A DNA stretch of 45,996 nt, taken from assembly GCF_002902625.1 (NCBI RefSeq), contig NZ_PPRG01000027.1:1-45996 (forward strand), read 5' to 3'. Every line of letters starts with the position of its first letter. The first letter of the stretch is position 1. Positions 14,241-23,833 of the stretch are shown here, piece after piece. A program made the translations under genes and the position numbers. Under the pieces are notes generated by a model. It had not been told where the DNA came from. It worked only from the letters and a program-made list of their open reading frames with translations, and searched no databases. This DNA is from Staphylococcus devriesei. GTDB taxonomy: Bacteria > Bacillota > Bacilli > Staphylococcales > Staphylococcaceae.

Positions 14241-15280
14241 AAATCTTCACCTCTAACTATATGATTACCTGTAGCTTTGGTCATACGATTCATAATTGCT
14301 TCTGATTCAATTTCATCGTTAAAAGCATAAATAAACGCCCTATGAATTAAAGGATTCTCATCAATAATATGAAGAATATGATATAAATTATGATTAGCCT
14401 CTTTAACGTCAGTTTCGTCCTCGCATAAAGGAATGAAGAAAGCCTCTTGCGGAGCAAATTGTTTTAAGGTTCTCGGCAAAATGAAAGCTACATTACTCCA
14501 ATTTTCACCATTTTCAATGGGGTGGGCTATGTTGGTCACCATAGAAATAGGTGTTTCTGGAGAATAATGCTTATACTTCATGCCTGGTGCAATCGGTTTA
14601 TCGATAGAATTATAATCATAATAAATAACACTATCAGGTATGACTTCATTTAACATAGCTTGAGTAATCGCTCCAGGGCGCGCGATTTTAAAAGGATAAC
14701 GGGTACAATCAAGCACTGTACTTTCTAAACCTTCTTCGCTTTGATCGCCATTTACAATTCCTTCAATCTTCTCATTGAGATCATTATACACATGTTGAAA
14801 CGTCGTAGGTGATGGTCGGCCGCTTAAGTTAGCGCTAGGAGCAGCGATAGGCAAGTTAACATACTGTAAAATAGCTCGCCCAATGGGATGACTAGGCATA
14901 CGCACTGCTATAGAGTCTAATCCTCCTGTGACTTTTTCGCACAAATAGCCTTTTTTTAGCGGTAAGATAAATGAAATTGGTCCAGGCCAAAATACATCCA
15001 TAAATTTCTTTGCTTCTTCAGGAATCTCAGCCACAAAATCCTTTAATTGTTGTTGACTATGTATATGTACAATTAATGGATTATCTGATGGTCGCCCTTT
15101 CGCTTCATATATACGAGATACCGCTTGCTCATCTCTAGCATTGGCTCCCAGTCCATATACTGTTTCAGTGGGAATCGCAACTAAACCGCCATGGTTATAA
15201 ATTTCTTTTATAGTTTTTAATCCTGCAAATGTTAATGGCATGTCTTTATATTCACGCATATCCCAAATCATTGTTTTCAT
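14237..15280 (-). CDS. sua5: L-threonylcarbamoyladenylate synthase (Sua5 type)
   Basis: The enzyme makes threonylcarbamoyl-AMP from threonine, bicarbonate and ATP for t6A modification of ANN-decoding tRNAs. The protein has an N-terminal YrdC domain (about 20-205), seen in PTETVYGLGANA, KGRPSDNPLIVHI and PSANLSGRPSPT, and a C-terminal Sua5 domain after the APGMKYKHYSP linker, so it is the long Sua5 form and not the short TsaC. I start at the ATG at 15280, which has a well-placed AAAGGAGC; an in-frame GTG seven codons upstream overlaps that site. It overlaps ptpB by four bases. Confidence 0.95.
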   Translation of the reverse strand: MKTMIWDMREYKDMPLTFAGLKTIKEIYNHGGLVAIPTETVYGLGANARDEQAVSRIYEAKGRPSDNPLIVHIHSQQQLKDFVAEIPEEAKKFMDVFWPGPISFILPLKKGYLCEKVTGGLDSIAVRMPSHPIGRAILQYVNLPIAAPSANLSGRPSPTTFQHVYNDLNEKIEGIVNGDQSEEGLESTVLDCTRYPFKIARPGAITQAMLNEVIPDSVIYYDYNSIDKPIAPGMKYKHYSPETPISMVTNIAHPIENGENWSNVAFILPRTLKQFAPQEAFFIPLCEDETDVKEANHNLYHILHIIDENPLIHRAFIYAFNDEIESEAIMNRMTKATGNHIVRGEDL

Positions 15281-15323
15281 ATTTTGCGCTCCTTTCCTCA
15301 CATATTGTTAATTAATATAACAA

Positions 15324-15364
15324 GAAGTTACTCACCCAACCTTTTCAATTAGATAAGTAACTTC
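15324..15364 (-). terminator. Possible hairpin terminator after prmC
   Basis: A perfect 9-bp inverted repeat GAAGTTACT/AGTAACTTC (15324-15332 with 15356-15364) with a long loop lies between prmC and sua5. There is no clear T-run, so it may be a weak terminator or a processing site. Confidence 0.35.
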
Positions 15365-15371
15365 ACTCTGT

Positions 15372-16208
15372 TTACCATTTAAATGACACAATTCTGTCGA
15401 TGCCATTAATATCTTTAATCACGTTCACAGTAATATTTGGATATTTATTTAAAATGATTTCTTTTAATTTCTCGCCTTGATTGTAACCAATCTCAAATGT
15501 TACATAAGCATTGTCATTTAATACTTGTGGTAAATCATCTAGTATCGCTTCATAAATAGCATAGCCTTTATTTTTCGCGAATAAAGCCACATGTGGTTCA
15601 TATTTAACTACTGTATCGACCATATCATCTTTGTCATCAAAATTAATATAAGGGGGATTGGAAATTAAACCATCTAATTTAATGTTGCGCTTAATCAATG
15701 GTTTTAGTGCATCTCCCTTTAAAAATTCAACATCTACATTTAAATGGTAAGCATTATCTATTGCTAAGTCTAACGTCTCTTGAACTAAGTCTGTGGCAAT
15801 AACGTTTAAACTAGGGTTTAATTTTTTTAAAGTAAGCGCTATTGCACCACTTCCTGTACCTATATCAGCTATAGTCGCTTGATCTTTACAATTTTCAAGA
15901 AAATGAAGCATTACTTCTTCAGTTTCTGGACGGGGAATTAAGCAATGTTGATTCACTTGAAATTGATAGCCATAAAATGATTGAAATCCAACGATATATT
16001 GTATAGGCTCACCTGTTAACATACGTTCTAAAGCAAGTGAAAACTTCGCTTCTTCAGCTTTAGTCATTTCATCATACATATGAATCAAATAGTCAGTTCT
16101 AGACCATCCAAATAAATCTAGCATTAACCATTCTGCTCGAGCTTGTTCATAACCTTTTTCAGTAGCTAGATCAATGGCTTGATGCAGTTTATCTTTAAAG
16201 CTCGCCAT
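15372..16208 (-). CDS. prmC: Peptide chain release factor N5-glutamine methyltransferase
   Basis: PrmC methylates the glutamine of the GGQ motif of release factors RF1 and RF2 using S-adenosylmethionine. The 278 residues have an N-terminal helical domain (1-75) that recognises the factor and a Rossmann methyltransferase domain with the SAM motif [10 protein letters not shown] (115-124) and the catalytic NPPY (184-187). The start lies inside the end of prfA (14-base overlap), placing the enzyme directly behind its substrate gene. The ribosome binding site (GAAAGAAC) is weak, consistent with translational coupling. Confidence 0.96.
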   Translation of the reverse strand: MASFKDKLHQAIDLATEKGYEQARAEWLMLDLFGWSRTDYLIHMYDEMTKAEEAKFSLALERMLTGEPIQYIVGFQSFYGYQFQVNQHCLIPRPETEEVMLHFLENCKDQATIADIGTGSGAIALTLKKLNPSLNVIATDLVQETLDLAIDNAYHLNVDVEFLKGDALKPLIKRNIKLDGLISNPPYINFDDKDDMVDTVVKYEPHVALFAKNKGYAIYEAILDDLPQVLNDNAYVTFEIGYNQGEKLKEIILNKYPNITVNVIKDINGIDRIVSFKW

Positions 16209-17271
16209 TATTTAGTTCTTTCAATTTATCAGTTTGTTCTGAAAGTGTTAATGCATCAATAATTTCATCTAACTTACCTTCCATAATTTGATCTAACTTT
16301 TGTAATGTTAATCCAATACGGTGGTCTGTTACACGACTTTGTGGATAATTGTACGTTCTTACACGTTCAGAGCGATCACCTGTACCTACAGCTGACTTAC
16401 GTTGTGCGGCATATTTCTGTTGTTCTTCTTGTAATTTCATGTCATATAAACGTGCTTTTAATACTTTTAATGCTTTTTCTCGGTTTTGAATTTGAGATTT
16501 TTCAGATGATGTTGCAATAACGCCCGTTGGTAAGTGGGTGATACGTACAGCAGAGTCTGTTGTGTTGACGTGCTGACCACCCGCACCGCTAGAACGATAC
16601 GTATCAATTTTTAAATCTTCATTGCGAATTTCAATTTCAACATCTTCAACTTCAGGTAATACCGCTACTGTAGCAGTTGATGTATGAATACGGCCACCCG
16701 ATTCAGTTTCAGGTACACGTTGTACTCGATGTGCGCCATTTTCAAACTTTAGCTTACTATAAGCGCCGTTCCCAGAAACTGAGAAACTAATTTCTTTGTA
16801 ACCGCCATGATCACTTTCAGCCGCTTCTACAATTTCTGTTTTGAAATTTTGAGATTCAGCGTATTTTGTGTACATTCTTAATAAATCACCAGCAAAGATG
16901 GCCGCTTCGTCTCCACCAGCTGCTGCTCTAATCTCAACGATAACATCTTTGTCGTCATTAGGATCTTTAGGAATTAATAAGAATTTAAGTTCTTCTTCTA
17001 ACTCAGGAATAGCTGATTTCAAGCTTGAGCTTTCTTCTTTTAACATATCAATTTCTTCTTTATCGTCTGTTTCATTCAACATTTCTTCTATTTCTTCAAG
17101 CTCTTCTTTTTTACTTTTATAATCTCTATAAACATCTACCGTTTTTTGAAGATCAGCTTGTTCTTTAGAATATTTGCGTAATTTATCAGAATCATTAACG
17201 ACCTCTGGGTCACTTAACATTTCATTTAGTTGTTCATATCTTTCTTCAACAATATCTAGTTGATCAAACAC
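16195..17271 (-). CDS. prfA: Peptide chain release factor 1
   Basis: RF1 recognises UAA and UAG and triggers peptide release. The 358 residues are full length: a long coiled-coil N-terminal domain (about 5-100), the PET tripeptide (187-189) at the codon-recognition site and the catalytic GGQ at 231-233. The start is GTG at 17269-17271, preceded by GAGGAGGAA and overlapping the tdk stop by one base (TAGTG). The long Glu/Lys-rich N-terminal helix is normal for this family. Confidence 0.98.
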   Translation of the reverse strand: MFDQLDIVEERYEQLNEMLSDPEVVNDSDKLRKYSKEQADLQKTVDVYRDYKSKKEELEEIEEMLNETDDKEEIDMLKEESSSLKSAIPELEEELKFLLIPKDPNDDKDVIVEIRAAAGGDEAAIFAGDLLRMYTKYAESQNFKTEIVEAAESDHGGYKEISFSVSGNGAYSKLKFENGAHRVQRVPETESGGRIHTSTATVAVLPEVEDVEIEIRNEDLKIDTYRSSGAGGQHVNTTDSAVRITHLPTGVIATSSEKSQIQNREKALKVLKARLYDMKLQEEQQKYAAQRKSAVGTGDRSERVRTYNYPQSRVTDHRIGLTLQKLDQIMEGKLDEIIDALTLSEQTDKLKELNNGEL

Positions 17272-17870
17272 TATAATTCCTCCTCATCGTTAGTACTTGG
17301 TGCAACAATATGATGTGCTCTACATCTAGGTTCATAACTTTCGTTAGCACCAACTAAAATTGTCGGATCATCTATTTTAGCAGGTTCTCCATTGATTAAT
17401 CGTTGAGTTCTACTTGAAGGAGCACCACACACGGCACATACAGCTTGTAACTTAGTAACTTGTTCACTGACGGCCATAATTTGTGGCATTGGTTCAAATG
17501 GTTCTCCGCGGAAATCCATATCCAATCCAGCTACAATTACTCTATGTCCATCATCTGCAAGCTTTTCAACTATATTAACAATTTCTTTATCAAAAAATTG
17601 AATTTCATCTATACCTATAACATCTACATGAGCTAAATCATGAAGCAAAATATCTTTTGCAAATGAAATATTAATGGCTTCTAGCTCATTACCATCATGC
17701 GAGACTACTTTTTCTTTATGGTAACGATTGTCGATAGCCGGCTTAAACACTATTACTTTCTGTTTGGCATAGATTCCTCTACGTAATCTGCGAATCAACT
17801 CTTCAGATTTACCACTAAACATACTTCCAGTAATGCATTCAATCCAACCTGAATGGTAAGTTTCATACAT
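17271..17870 (-). CDS. tdk: Thymidine kinase
   Basis: Tdk phosphorylates thymidine (and deoxyuridine) with ATP in pyrimidine salvage. The protein is 199 residues from the chosen ATG, the usual staphylococcal length. The P-loop GSMFSGKS is at residues 15-22, the catalytic-site DEIQFF near 90, the lasso-loop zinc cysteines in AVCAVCG and the later RCRAHH, and the thymidine-binding [11 protein letters not shown]. An in-frame TTG seven codons upstream was rejected because AAAGGTGG is correctly spaced for the ATG at 17870. It heads the tdk-prfA-prmC block; a TATAAT (17906-17911) is the likely -10. Confidence 0.97.
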   Translation of the reverse strand: MYETYHSGWIECITGSMFSGKSEELIRRLRRGIYAKQKVIVFKPAIDNRYHKEKVVSHDGNELEAINISFAKDILLHDLAHVDVIGIDEIQFFDKEIVNIVEKLADDGHRVIVAGLDMDFRGEPFEPMPQIMAVSEQVTKLQAVCAVCGAPSSRTQRLINGEPAKIDDPTILVGANESYEPRCRAHHIVAPSTNDEEEL

Positions 17871-17905
17871 TATAAGTTCCACCTTTATCAAAACATAATC
17901 GCTTA

Positions 17906-17911
17906 ATTATA
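17906..17911 (-). promoter_or_regulatory. Candidate -10 element for tdk-prfA-prmC
   Basis: A perfect TATAAT on the minus strand lies 36 bases upstream of the tdk ATG. The sequence 17 bases further upstream is only AT-rich, so the -35 is not defined. Confidence 0.4.
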
Positions 17912-18043
17912 TCATATTTCTATATATTATAAATTACTTTATGTATAACTCATTCAGACCGAAAATATAATAAAATAAATTGAATATTTTAACTTAGCAT
18001 ATTTTTATAGTTACATAATGCTTTCAAACAAAAGTATAGAAAA

Positions 18044-18087
18044 TAAAAAAACTGCCTACACAATTCTATATACAATAGATTAGGCAG
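18044..18087 (-). terminator. Terminator after rpmE2
   Basis: The stem CTGCCTA/TAGGCAG (18052-18058 with 18081-18087) is followed on the minus strand by a T-run. It lies just downstream of rpmE2 and upstream of the tdk promoter region. Confidence 0.75.
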
Positions 18088-18104
18088 ACAGTTTAAACTT
18101 ACAA

Positions 18105-18362
18105 TTAATTGTTGTTTGATTTGAGACCAAACTTTTTGTTGAAACGTTCCACACGACCATCCGCCGCAGCGAATTTTTGACGTCCAGTGTAGAATGGATG
18201 TGAATCAGAAGATACGTCTAAACGAATAACTGGGTATTCATTTCCATCTTCCCATTCCATAGTTTCTGAAGATGTTTTAGTTGAACCACTTAAAAACTTA
18301 AAGTTAGTTGTAGTATCTAAAAAGATTACTTTGTGGTATTCAGGATGAATTCCTTGTCTCAT
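18105..18362 (-). CDS. rpmE2: Ribosomal protein L31 type B (zinc-free form)
   Basis: This 85-residue large-subunit protein belongs to the type B L31 family, shown by [19 protein letters not shown] at the start and [22 protein letters not shown] near the end. It has no cysteine, so it is the C-minus form that does not bind zinc. The reading frame stays open 34 codons further upstream, but I start at the ATG at 18362, where AAAGGAG is well placed and the family N-terminus begins. It lies 120 bases downstream of rho and has its own promoter-like sequence in that gap. Confidence 0.96.
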   Translation of the reverse strand: MRQGIHPEYHKVIFLDTTTNFKFLSGSTKTSSETMEWEDGNEYPVIRLDVSSDSHPFYTGRQKFAAADGRVERFNKKFGLKSNNN

Positions 18363-18432
18363 TTTATTTTCAGCTCCTTTGCCCTGAACCATCCGGAACA
18401 GAGTTGTTTGTGAGTTTTTTACCCAATACTTG

Positions 18433-18464
18433 GTAATTATAATCGTTATTACTTTAAAACGCAA
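18433..18464 (-). promoter_or_regulatory. rpmE2 promoter with overlapping dyad
   Basis: On the minus strand, TTGCGT (18459-18464), a 17-base spacer and TATAAT (18436-18441) form a good promoter. A 20-base dyad with arms GTAAT and ATTAC (18433-18452) covers the -10 and part of the spacer, where a repressor could block RNA polymerase. In other bacteria C-minus L31 genes are controlled by the zinc repressor Zur. The dyad spacing is not the canonical Zur box, so the regulator is unidentified. Confidence 0.5.
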
Positions 18465-18469
18465 CCCTC

Positions 18470-18497
18470 AAACCGATATTCATTAGATAATCGGTTT
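18470..18497 (-). other. Intercistronic hairpin spanning the rho stop codon
   Basis: The arms AAACCGAT and ATCGGTTT (18470-18477 with 18490-18497) enclose the rho stop codon. There is no T-run after it, so it is more likely an mRNA-stabilising or pausing hairpin than a terminator. Confidence 0.4.
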
Positions 18498-19799
18498 GCC
18501 AGTTTTAGTACTTTCTTTTGCTGCTTTTTGTAACTGTTGGAAAAATTCTTTATTATTTTCTGAACGTTTTAATTTTCTAATAAATCTTTCAGTAAAGTCT
18601 GTAGAATCAGTGAACATGTTTCTTAACTGCCATAGTGATTCAAGCTCAGATTTACTAATAAGTAATTCTTCTTTACGTGTTGAACTTCTACCAATATCAA
18701 TTGCTGGGAAGATACGGCGTTCTGACAACTTACGATCAAGATGAAGTTCCATGTTACCTGTTCCTTTAAATTCCTCATAAATCATATCGTCCATACGAGA
18801 ACCAGTTTCTACTAAGGCAGTCGCCAAAATAGTTAAGCTCCCTCCAGCTTCAATGTTACGAGCAGCCCCAAAGAATGCTTTAGGCTTATGTAGTGAAGCT
18901 GGGTCTAATCCTCCTGATAAGGTTCTACCACTTGGAGGAATAACAAGGTTATAAGCACGTGCTAAACGTGTAATTGAGTCCATTAAAATAATTACATCTT
19001 GGCCTATCTCAACAAGACGCTTAGCTCTTTCAAGTAATAACTCCGCTACTTTAACATGGTGTTGAGGTGGTTCATCAAACGTAGAGTGCACAACTTCGGC
19101 TGATTCTACTGAACGTTCAATATCAGTTACCTCTTCAGGACGCTCACCAACTAATAGAATAAATAATTTTGCATCCGGTTTATTGGTACTAATAGCATTG
19201 GCAATTTCTTTAAGTAGTGATGTTTTACCGGCTTTTGGAGGAGCTACTATAAGTCCACGTTGACCGAGACCGATTGGAGTTACTAAATCCATAATACGTG
19301 TTGAATAATTTTGGGGATCTGTTTCTAATACGATTCTTTCCTCAGGATAAAGAGGTGTTAAAGCTTGGAAGTGAGGACGTTTTTTGACTACTTCTGCATT
19401 TTCGTCATTTACAAAGTCAACTTGAAGCAAGCCATAATATTTCTCGTTATCTTTAGGCTTACGTACTTTACCAGTTACTTTATCTCCTCGTTTAATTTCA
19501 AAACGTCGAATTTGGCTAGCGGAAATATAGATATCTTTTTCACCTTTTGAATAGTTTACAGTTCTTAAAAATCCGTAGCCATCAGGTTGAATATCATCTA
19601 ATACGCCTTCCATATAGTAATTTCCATCTTTTTCCATCTGCGCTTCCATAATAGCTAGAACAAGTTCACTTTTATTCAATTTACTATAGTTTGTAAGCTT
19701 TAGTGATTTTGCTTTTTGTGTCAGTTCTTTAGTTGTGTAGTTTTTATATAATTCATGAAACGATTCATATTGTGGAGATGTACGTTCTTTTTCAGGCAT
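18483..19799 (-). CDS. rho: Transcription termination factor Rho
   Basis: Rho is the hexameric RNA helicase that ends transcription at unstructured RNA. From the chosen ATG it has 438 residues: an N-terminal helical domain (about 15-55), the RNA-binding cold-shock-like domain (60-130) with GYGFLR, and the RecA-like ATPase with Walker A APPKAGKT at 186-193 and the R-loop and Q-loop segments later. A GTG three codons upstream (19808) is also in frame; neither start has a strong ribosome binding site, and I chose the ATG because the S. aureus protein begins MPERE. The AT-rich 5' leader (about 130 bases from the candidate promoter) could carry autoregulation, as known for rho genes. Confidence 0.96.
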   Translation of the reverse strand: MPEKERTSPQYESFHELYKNYTTKELTQKAKSLKLTNYSKLNKSELVLAIMEAQMEKDGNYYMEGVLDDIQPDGYGFLRTVNYSKGEKDIYISASQIRRFEIKRGDKVTGKVRKPKDNEKYYGLLQVDFVNDENAEVVKKRPHFQALTPLYPEERIVLETDPQNYSTRIMDLVTPIGLGQRGLIVAPPKAGKTSLLKEIANAISTNKPDAKLFILLVGERPEEVTDIERSVESAEVVHSTFDEPPQHHVKVAELLLERAKRLVEIGQDVIILMDSITRLARAYNLVIPPSGRTLSGGLDPASLHKPKAFFGAARNIEAGGSLTILATALVETGSRMDDMIYEEFKGTGNMELHLDRKLSERRIFPAIDIGRSSTRKEELLISKSELESLWQLRNMFTDSTDFTERFIRKLKRSENNKEFFQQLQKAAKESTKTGKPII

Positions 19800-19932
19800 A
19801 AACTGCACCCATTTCTTAGTTTTTTCTAAAGACTTATTGATAATTCAGTAAGTGTTTATTCTAATTGTCTTTTTATGAAAATGCAAAATCGAATAACGCA
19901 CAGTACGATTTTTTAATTATTAAAAGTCTTAA

Positions 19933-19961
19933 ATACTAGAATTAATATAGCAAATTTTCAA
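19933..19961 (-). promoter_or_regulatory. Candidate rho promoter
   Basis: TTGAAA (19956-19961), a 17-base spacer and TAGTAT (19933-19938) lie on the minus strand about 135 bases upstream of rho. The match is moderate. Confidence 0.4.
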
Positions 19962-19990
19962 TTTAAATACAAAATGATTTTAATAAATTT

Positions 19991-20037
19991 CAAAAAATAA
20001 AACAGCACATGGAACTATTTAGGTCCCATGCACTGTT
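19991..20037 (-). terminator. Terminator after the aldehyde dehydrogenase gene
   Basis: A 15-bp stem with one or two mismatches (20001-20015 with 20023-20037) is followed on the minus strand by TTATTTTTTG, typical of an intrinsic terminator. Confidence 0.8.
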
Positions 20038-20066
20038 ATATTTGATATATTAATTAATTGCTTAAA

Positions 20067-21494
20067 TTATTTAAAATATCCAGCTATTGATTTTACTTCT
20101 AAGAATTCTTCAATACCATAGTCGCCCCATTCACGACCAATACCTGATTGTTTATAACCACCAAATGGTAAGTCAGGTTGAGCAGCAGCTTCATTAATTT
20201 CTATTCTGCCTGCTTCAATCGAACGTGCTACTTTTTGAAGTGTTTCTTTATCTTTACCAATGACATAACCAGCTAAACCATATTCTGTATCATTAGCGAT
20301 TTCGATTGCTTCATCTAAATCGTTATAAGTGATAACTGAAGCAACTGGTCCGAATATTTCTTCTCGCGCAATTGTCATATCATTATCTACATTGACAAAG
20401 ATTGTTGGTCTTGCAAAGTAACCAGTATCTAAGCCCTCTGGTTTACCTGGGCCACCATAAAGTAATTCAGCACCTTCTTCTATACCTTTATCGATATAAG
20501 ATTGCACTGTATCGAATTGTTTTTTACTTATAATTGGTCCTACTTGCGTACCTTCTTCACGAGGATTGCCAACTTTAACATTACTAAATTCTTCTTTTAA
20601 TGCTGATAAGAATTCTTCTTTTTTGCTTGCTGGTATTAAAATACGTGTACCAGCTGTACAAACTTGTCCAGTATTATTAACTACTTTTCCAGTAGTTGCT
20701 TTCGCTGCTTCTTTGACGTCAACATCGTCTAATACGATATATGGAGATTTACCACCTAATTCAAGTGAAACTTTCTTGAAGTCTTTAGAAGCTTTCTCCA
20801 TAATCTTAGAACCTGTACGGCCTGAACCAGTAAATGACATCATTCTTACTTTAGGATGTTCACTTAAAGGATTTCCTACACCTTCGCCATCACCATTAAC
20901 TAAGTTAAAGACGCCTTTAGGCACGCCTGCTTTATCAAAGATTTCTGCTAAAATAACTGCCGCAAATGGTGTTTCTTCAGAAGGTTTAAGTACAACCGGA
21001 CTACCTGCTGCAAATGCCGCCGCAAGTTTTAATGATGTTTGGTTAGTTGGAAAGTTCCATGGTGTTACTAAACCTGCTACTCCAATAGCTTCTTTAGTTA
21101 CTAGAGCATCTCCACGTCGTTCTTCAAATTCAAATGATTCTAAAGCTCTACTAGCTTCTTGGAAGTGATTTAAGCCCATTTGATAGTGCACACTTTCAGA
21201 CATGCTAAGTGGTGCACCTAATTCATCTGTAATTGCTTCAATAATATCTTGTTTTCTATTTTTATATTCTTCTACGATTTTATCTAATAATTCTTTTCTT
21301 TCTTTAACTGAACTATGGCGAAATTCTAAATATACATCATTAGCTGCTTCAACTGCTTTATCTACATCTTTTTCATTACCTTTAGCTACTTTACCAATAA
21401 CTTCTTCAGTAGCCGGATTAATAACGTCTATTGTTTCTCCACTCTCGCTATCAATCCATTCGCCATTTATATATTGTTGAGTATAATTTCTCAT
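20067..21494 (-). CDS. NAD(P)-dependent aldehyde dehydrogenase
   Basis: This 475-residue cytosolic enzyme of the ALDH superfamily oxidises an aldehyde to the acid; the substrate is not evident from sequence. Visible features are the cofactor-binding [13 protein letters not shown] (about 143-155), the glycine-rich [12 protein letters not shown] (about 220-231), the active-site Glu in LELGGKSP and the nucleophile Cys in [12 protein letters not shown], and the C-terminal [10 protein letters not shown] start at the ATG at 21494, one codon inside an in-frame TTG. It is 224 bases downstream of a redox-sensing HxlR regulator, from which a hairpin separates it. A role in detoxifying reactive aldehydes is inference from that neighbour. 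Confidence 0.9.
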   Translation of the reverse strand: MRNYTQQYINGEWIDSESGETIDVINPATEEVIGKVAKGNEKDVDKAVEAANDVYLEFRHSSVKERKELLDKIVEEYKNRKQDIIEAITDELGAPLSMSESVHYQMGLNHFQEASRALESFEFEERRGDALVTKEAIGVAGLVTPWNFPTNQTSLKLAAAFAAGSPVVLKPSEETPFAAVILAEIFDKAGVPKGVFNLVNGDGEGVGNPLSEHPKVRMMSFTGSGRTGSKIMEKASKDFKKVSLELGGKSPYIVLDDVDVKEAAKATTGKVVNNTGQVCTAGTRILIPASKKEEFLSALKEEFSNVKVGNPREEGTQVGPIISKKQFDTVQSYIDKGIEEGAELLYGGPGKPEGLDTGYFARPTIFVNVDNDMTIAREEIFGPVASVITYNDLDEAIEIANDTEYGLAGYVIGKDKETLQKVARSIEAGRIEINEAAAQPDLPFGGYKQSGIGREWGDYGIEEFLEVKSIAGYFK

Positions 21495-21674
21495 CAATTC
21501 TTCACTCCTTAAGAATCGTTATATTCTATGTGTATCCTTTCTGTTAAAAATTAAACATAGCATTTTAATAAGGAATAAGAATAGTAATAGTTTAAAAACT
21601 TAGGAAGCAACGATTAAAATAAAGAAAGAGAAAGTCGAATGCAACTTCATTTTATATAACTACTGACAATACTA

Positions 21675-21709
21675 AAGGCTGAGACACTTAATCAAAATGT
21701 CTCAGCCTT
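21675..21709. terminator. Hairpin after the HxlR regulator gene
   Basis: A perfect 12-bp inverted repeat AAGGCTGAGACA/TGTCTCAGCCTT (21675-21686 with 21698-21709). The flanking T/A runs are short but allow termination of the regulator transcript before the aldehyde dehydrogenase gene. Confidence 0.65.
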
Positions 21710-21718
21710 AATAATCTA

Positions 21719-22054
21719 TTATTTAGACTTTACTTCTTCTTCGAGAGTAACGTATTTTCTAGCCCATTCTTCCATAGGCGCTAAAGCTTCCGCTAATGCC
21801 TTTCCTTTATCGGTTAATTCATAAATAATGGATACTGGACTAGTTGAAACTACTTTCTTCTCTACTAATCCCCATTCACCTAGATCAGTTAGTTTTATGC
21901 TTAATGCACGTGGAGTAATCGTCTTTAAATCCCTTTTCATATCGGAAAAGTGCGCAGTATAATCAGTGCATCGAGATAGATAATTAATGATTAAACCGTT
22001 CCAACTTCTACCAACAATTTTAAAGGTTTCTTCAAGATATGGACAGATTTCCAT
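21719..22054 (-). CDS. qsrR: HxlR/MarR-type redox-sensing regulator (QsrR/YodB-like)
   Basis: This 111-residue winged-helix repressor belongs to the HxlR (DUF24) family. It resembles S. aureus QsrR and B. subtilis YodB, which sense quinones, electrophiles and oxidants through an N-terminal cysteine. With the ATG at 22054, which has a good AGAGGTG site (a GTG three codons upstream overlaps it), the sensing cysteine is Cys4 in MEICPYLEETF and a second cysteine is Cys29 in LSRCTD. The recognition helix lies in KTITPRALSIKLTDL. From memory, S. aureus QsrR has a third cysteine three residues after the second; here that position is Tyr. The symbol assumes orthology, supported by position beside murZ. 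Confidence 0.8.
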   Translation of the reverse strand: MEICPYLEETFKIVGRSWNGLIINYLSRCTDYTAHFSDMKRDLKTITPRALSIKLTDLGEWGLVEKKVVSTSPVSIIYELTDKGKALAEALAPMEEWARKYVTLEEEVKSK

Positions 22055-22183
22055 TGTCTTCACCTCTATTCAAAACATCTTAAACATGGTAGGTACTACA
22101 GAGGTTAGAGTATAGTTACACACGTTTAACTATTATTCGCCAACCTCATTTAGTATCTAATATAATTATTATATCAGATATCT

Positions 22184-23455
22184 TTATATTTGTTCAGTCC
22201 AAATATCTGCGCCTAATGTTTTTAAATTTTTAACGATATCTGTATATCCTCTATAGATATGTTTTACATTGTATACTGTTGTAATGCCTTCAGCTAATAA
22301 ACCAGCTGTAATTAAACACGCCCCCGCACGTAAATCACTTGCATAAACTTCTGCACCATTTAATTTGGAAGGTTTAATTGTAGCTGTTCCTAAAGTCATG
22401 TCCGCTTCAATGTTTGCGCCCATTTTTTTCAATTCTTCTACGTGTCTGAAACGTGCAGGATAAATTGTTTCTGTTACAAACGATGGGCCGTCTGTCATAA
22501 ATAATAACGGCGTAATTGGTTGTTGTAAATCCGTGGCAAATCCAGGATAAACTAACGTTTTAATATCAACATTTTTATATGTTGACTGACGTTTAATAGT
22601 TACTTTTTCAGCATCGCTATCAACTTCTATATCGGCACCTAATTCTTTTAATTTCATTGTTAAAGCTTCGACATGTTTTGGCACGATATTATTAATCGAT
22701 ATCTCTTTACCCACCGCAGCAGCGATACACATATATGTTCCAGCTTCAATACGATCAGGTATGACACTATATTCAGTGCCATGTAATTCTTCTACTCCAC
22801 TAATTTTTAATGAACTTGTACCTGCACCTTTAATTTCCGCACCTATACTATTTAAAAAGTTAGCAACATCTACAACTTCTGGCTCTTTTGCTGCATTTTC
22901 AATGATTGTTTGACCCTTAGCGTGGACAGCAGCAAGCATAATGTTGATTGTAGCCCCTACACTTACCATATCAAGAAAAATATTAGCGCCATGTAATTCT
23001 TTAGCCTCGATTTTCATAGATGTCTCGCTTGACTCATCAATTTCAGCACCTAAAGCTTTAAAACCTTTAATGTGTTGATCAATTGGACGAGGTCCTAATG
23101 GGCAACCGCCTGGCAAGCCAATCACACATTTTTTAAAGCGTCCTAACATTGCCCCCATCATATAGTAAGATGCACGTAAGGACTCTACTTTATTATTAGG
23201 TAGCGGTGCATTTTGAATTTCAGTAGTATCGACTTCTAACTGTTTGCCATCTAAACTCACTTTTATATTTAAATCCTCTAACAAACTGATTAGTGTCTCT
23301 ACATCAGAAATTTGTGGTAAGCCATCTAACTTCACTTGACCTTGGGCTAGTAGCGTTGCTGGAATAATCGCTACAGCACTATTTTTAGCACCACTAATTG
23401 TGACTTCTCCTTCAAGCGTCTGACCACCTCGGATTTTTATTACCTCTTGAGTCAT
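22184..23455 (-). CDS. murZ: UDP-N-acetylglucosamine 1-carboxyvinyltransferase MurZ
   Basis: This is the second enolpyruvyl transferase paralogue, catalysing the same first step of peptidoglycan synthesis as MurA. The 423 residues are intact, with Lys25 in SGAKNS and the catalytic Cys118 in PGGCPLG, so it should be active and fosfomycin-binding. Many low-GC Gram-positives keep both copies; in staphylococci murZ lies next to fbaA, as here. A GGAG site precedes the ATG. A promoter is visible about 50 bases upstream (23504-23533). Its expression may differ from murA because it is a single-gene unit. Confidence 0.96.
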   Translation of the reverse strand: MTQEVIKIRGGQTLEGEVTISGAKNSAVAIIPATLLAQGQVKLDGLPQISDVETLISLLEDLNIKVSLDGKQLEVDTTEIQNAPLPNNKVESLRASYYMMGAMLGRFKKCVIGLPGGCPLGPRPIDQHIKGFKALGAEIDESSETSMKIEAKELHGANIFLDMVSVGATINIMLAAVHAKGQTIIENAAKEPEVVDVANFLNSIGAEIKGAGTSSLKISGVEELHGTEYSVIPDRIEAGTYMCIAAAVGKEISINNIVPKHVEALTMKLKELGADIEVDSDAEKVTIKRQSTYKNVDIKTLVYPGFATDLQQPITPLLFMTDGPSFVTETIYPARFRHVEELKKMGANIEADMTLGTATIKPSKLNGAEVYASDLRAGACLITAGLLAEGITTVYNVKHIYRGYTDIVKNLKTLGADIWTEQI

Positions 23456-23503
23456 AAGTCTTTTCTCCTTTGTTTCTCATTTTTAAAATTATATATTATT
23501 AGC

Positions 23504-23533
23504 ATTATAAGATAAAAAATCTTTATTTGTAAA
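23504..23533 (-). promoter_or_regulatory. murZ promoter
   Basis: On the minus strand, TTTACA (23528-23533), an 18-base spacer and TATAAT (23504-23509). It sits about 50 bases upstream of the murZ ATG. Confidence 0.65.
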
Positions 23534-23674
23534 ACGTTAATCATGTCGACACGTAGATGCATTTAGTTTTTCAATTTAACGTAAAAATTCTATTGAATAC
23601 TAATAAAGTAAGATATATAAATATTATAAAACATTTTTAGAAAATAATTAATCAAGAGTTCTTGGATTGCTAAA

Positions 23675-23703
23675 AAATATAAATTAAATCATAATTTATA
23701 TTT
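23675..23703. repeat. 12-bp perfect AT-rich inverted repeat
   Basis: The arms AAATATAAATTA (23675-23686) and TAATTTATATTT (23692-23703) are exact complements with a 5-base spacer. It could be a protein-binding site or simply low-complexity DNA. Confidence 0.5.
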
Positions 23704-23770
23704 AAAATCTCGCACCTTTCTTTCGAAGTTATTCTATACTATAAAGATTTCATTTGAGTATTTACCACAA

Positions 23771-23810
23771 CAAAAACAGCCTAAGACATCTATTTGAGTC
23801 CTAGGCTGTT
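23771..23810 (-). terminator. Terminator of fbaA
   Basis: The arms AACAGCCTA/TAGGCTGTT (23775-23783 with 23802-23810) plus inner pairing are followed on minus by TTTTTG. Confidence 0.8.
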
Positions 23811-23833
23811 ACTAAACAATTTATCTAATTATA

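Larger units (their letters stand above)
23456..23833. other. Non-coding region between murZ and fbaA
   Basis: This 378-base AT-rich gap contains the murZ promoter (23504-23533), the fbaA terminator (23771-23810), a perfect 12-bp AT-rich inverted repeat (23675-23686 with 23692-23703) and an imperfect repeat around 23649-23666. I find no coding sequence. Confidence 0.6.

Noticed and set aside
18363..18464. An N-terminal extension of the L31 reading frame by 34 codons
   Set aside because: The extension overlaps the promoter and the ribosome binding site, and the family N-terminus begins at the internal ATG.
22081..22130. A QsrR-type operator upstream of the HxlR gene, suggested by GTATAGTTAC
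   Set aside because: Only one half-site of the expected palindrome is visible, so I did not annotate it.
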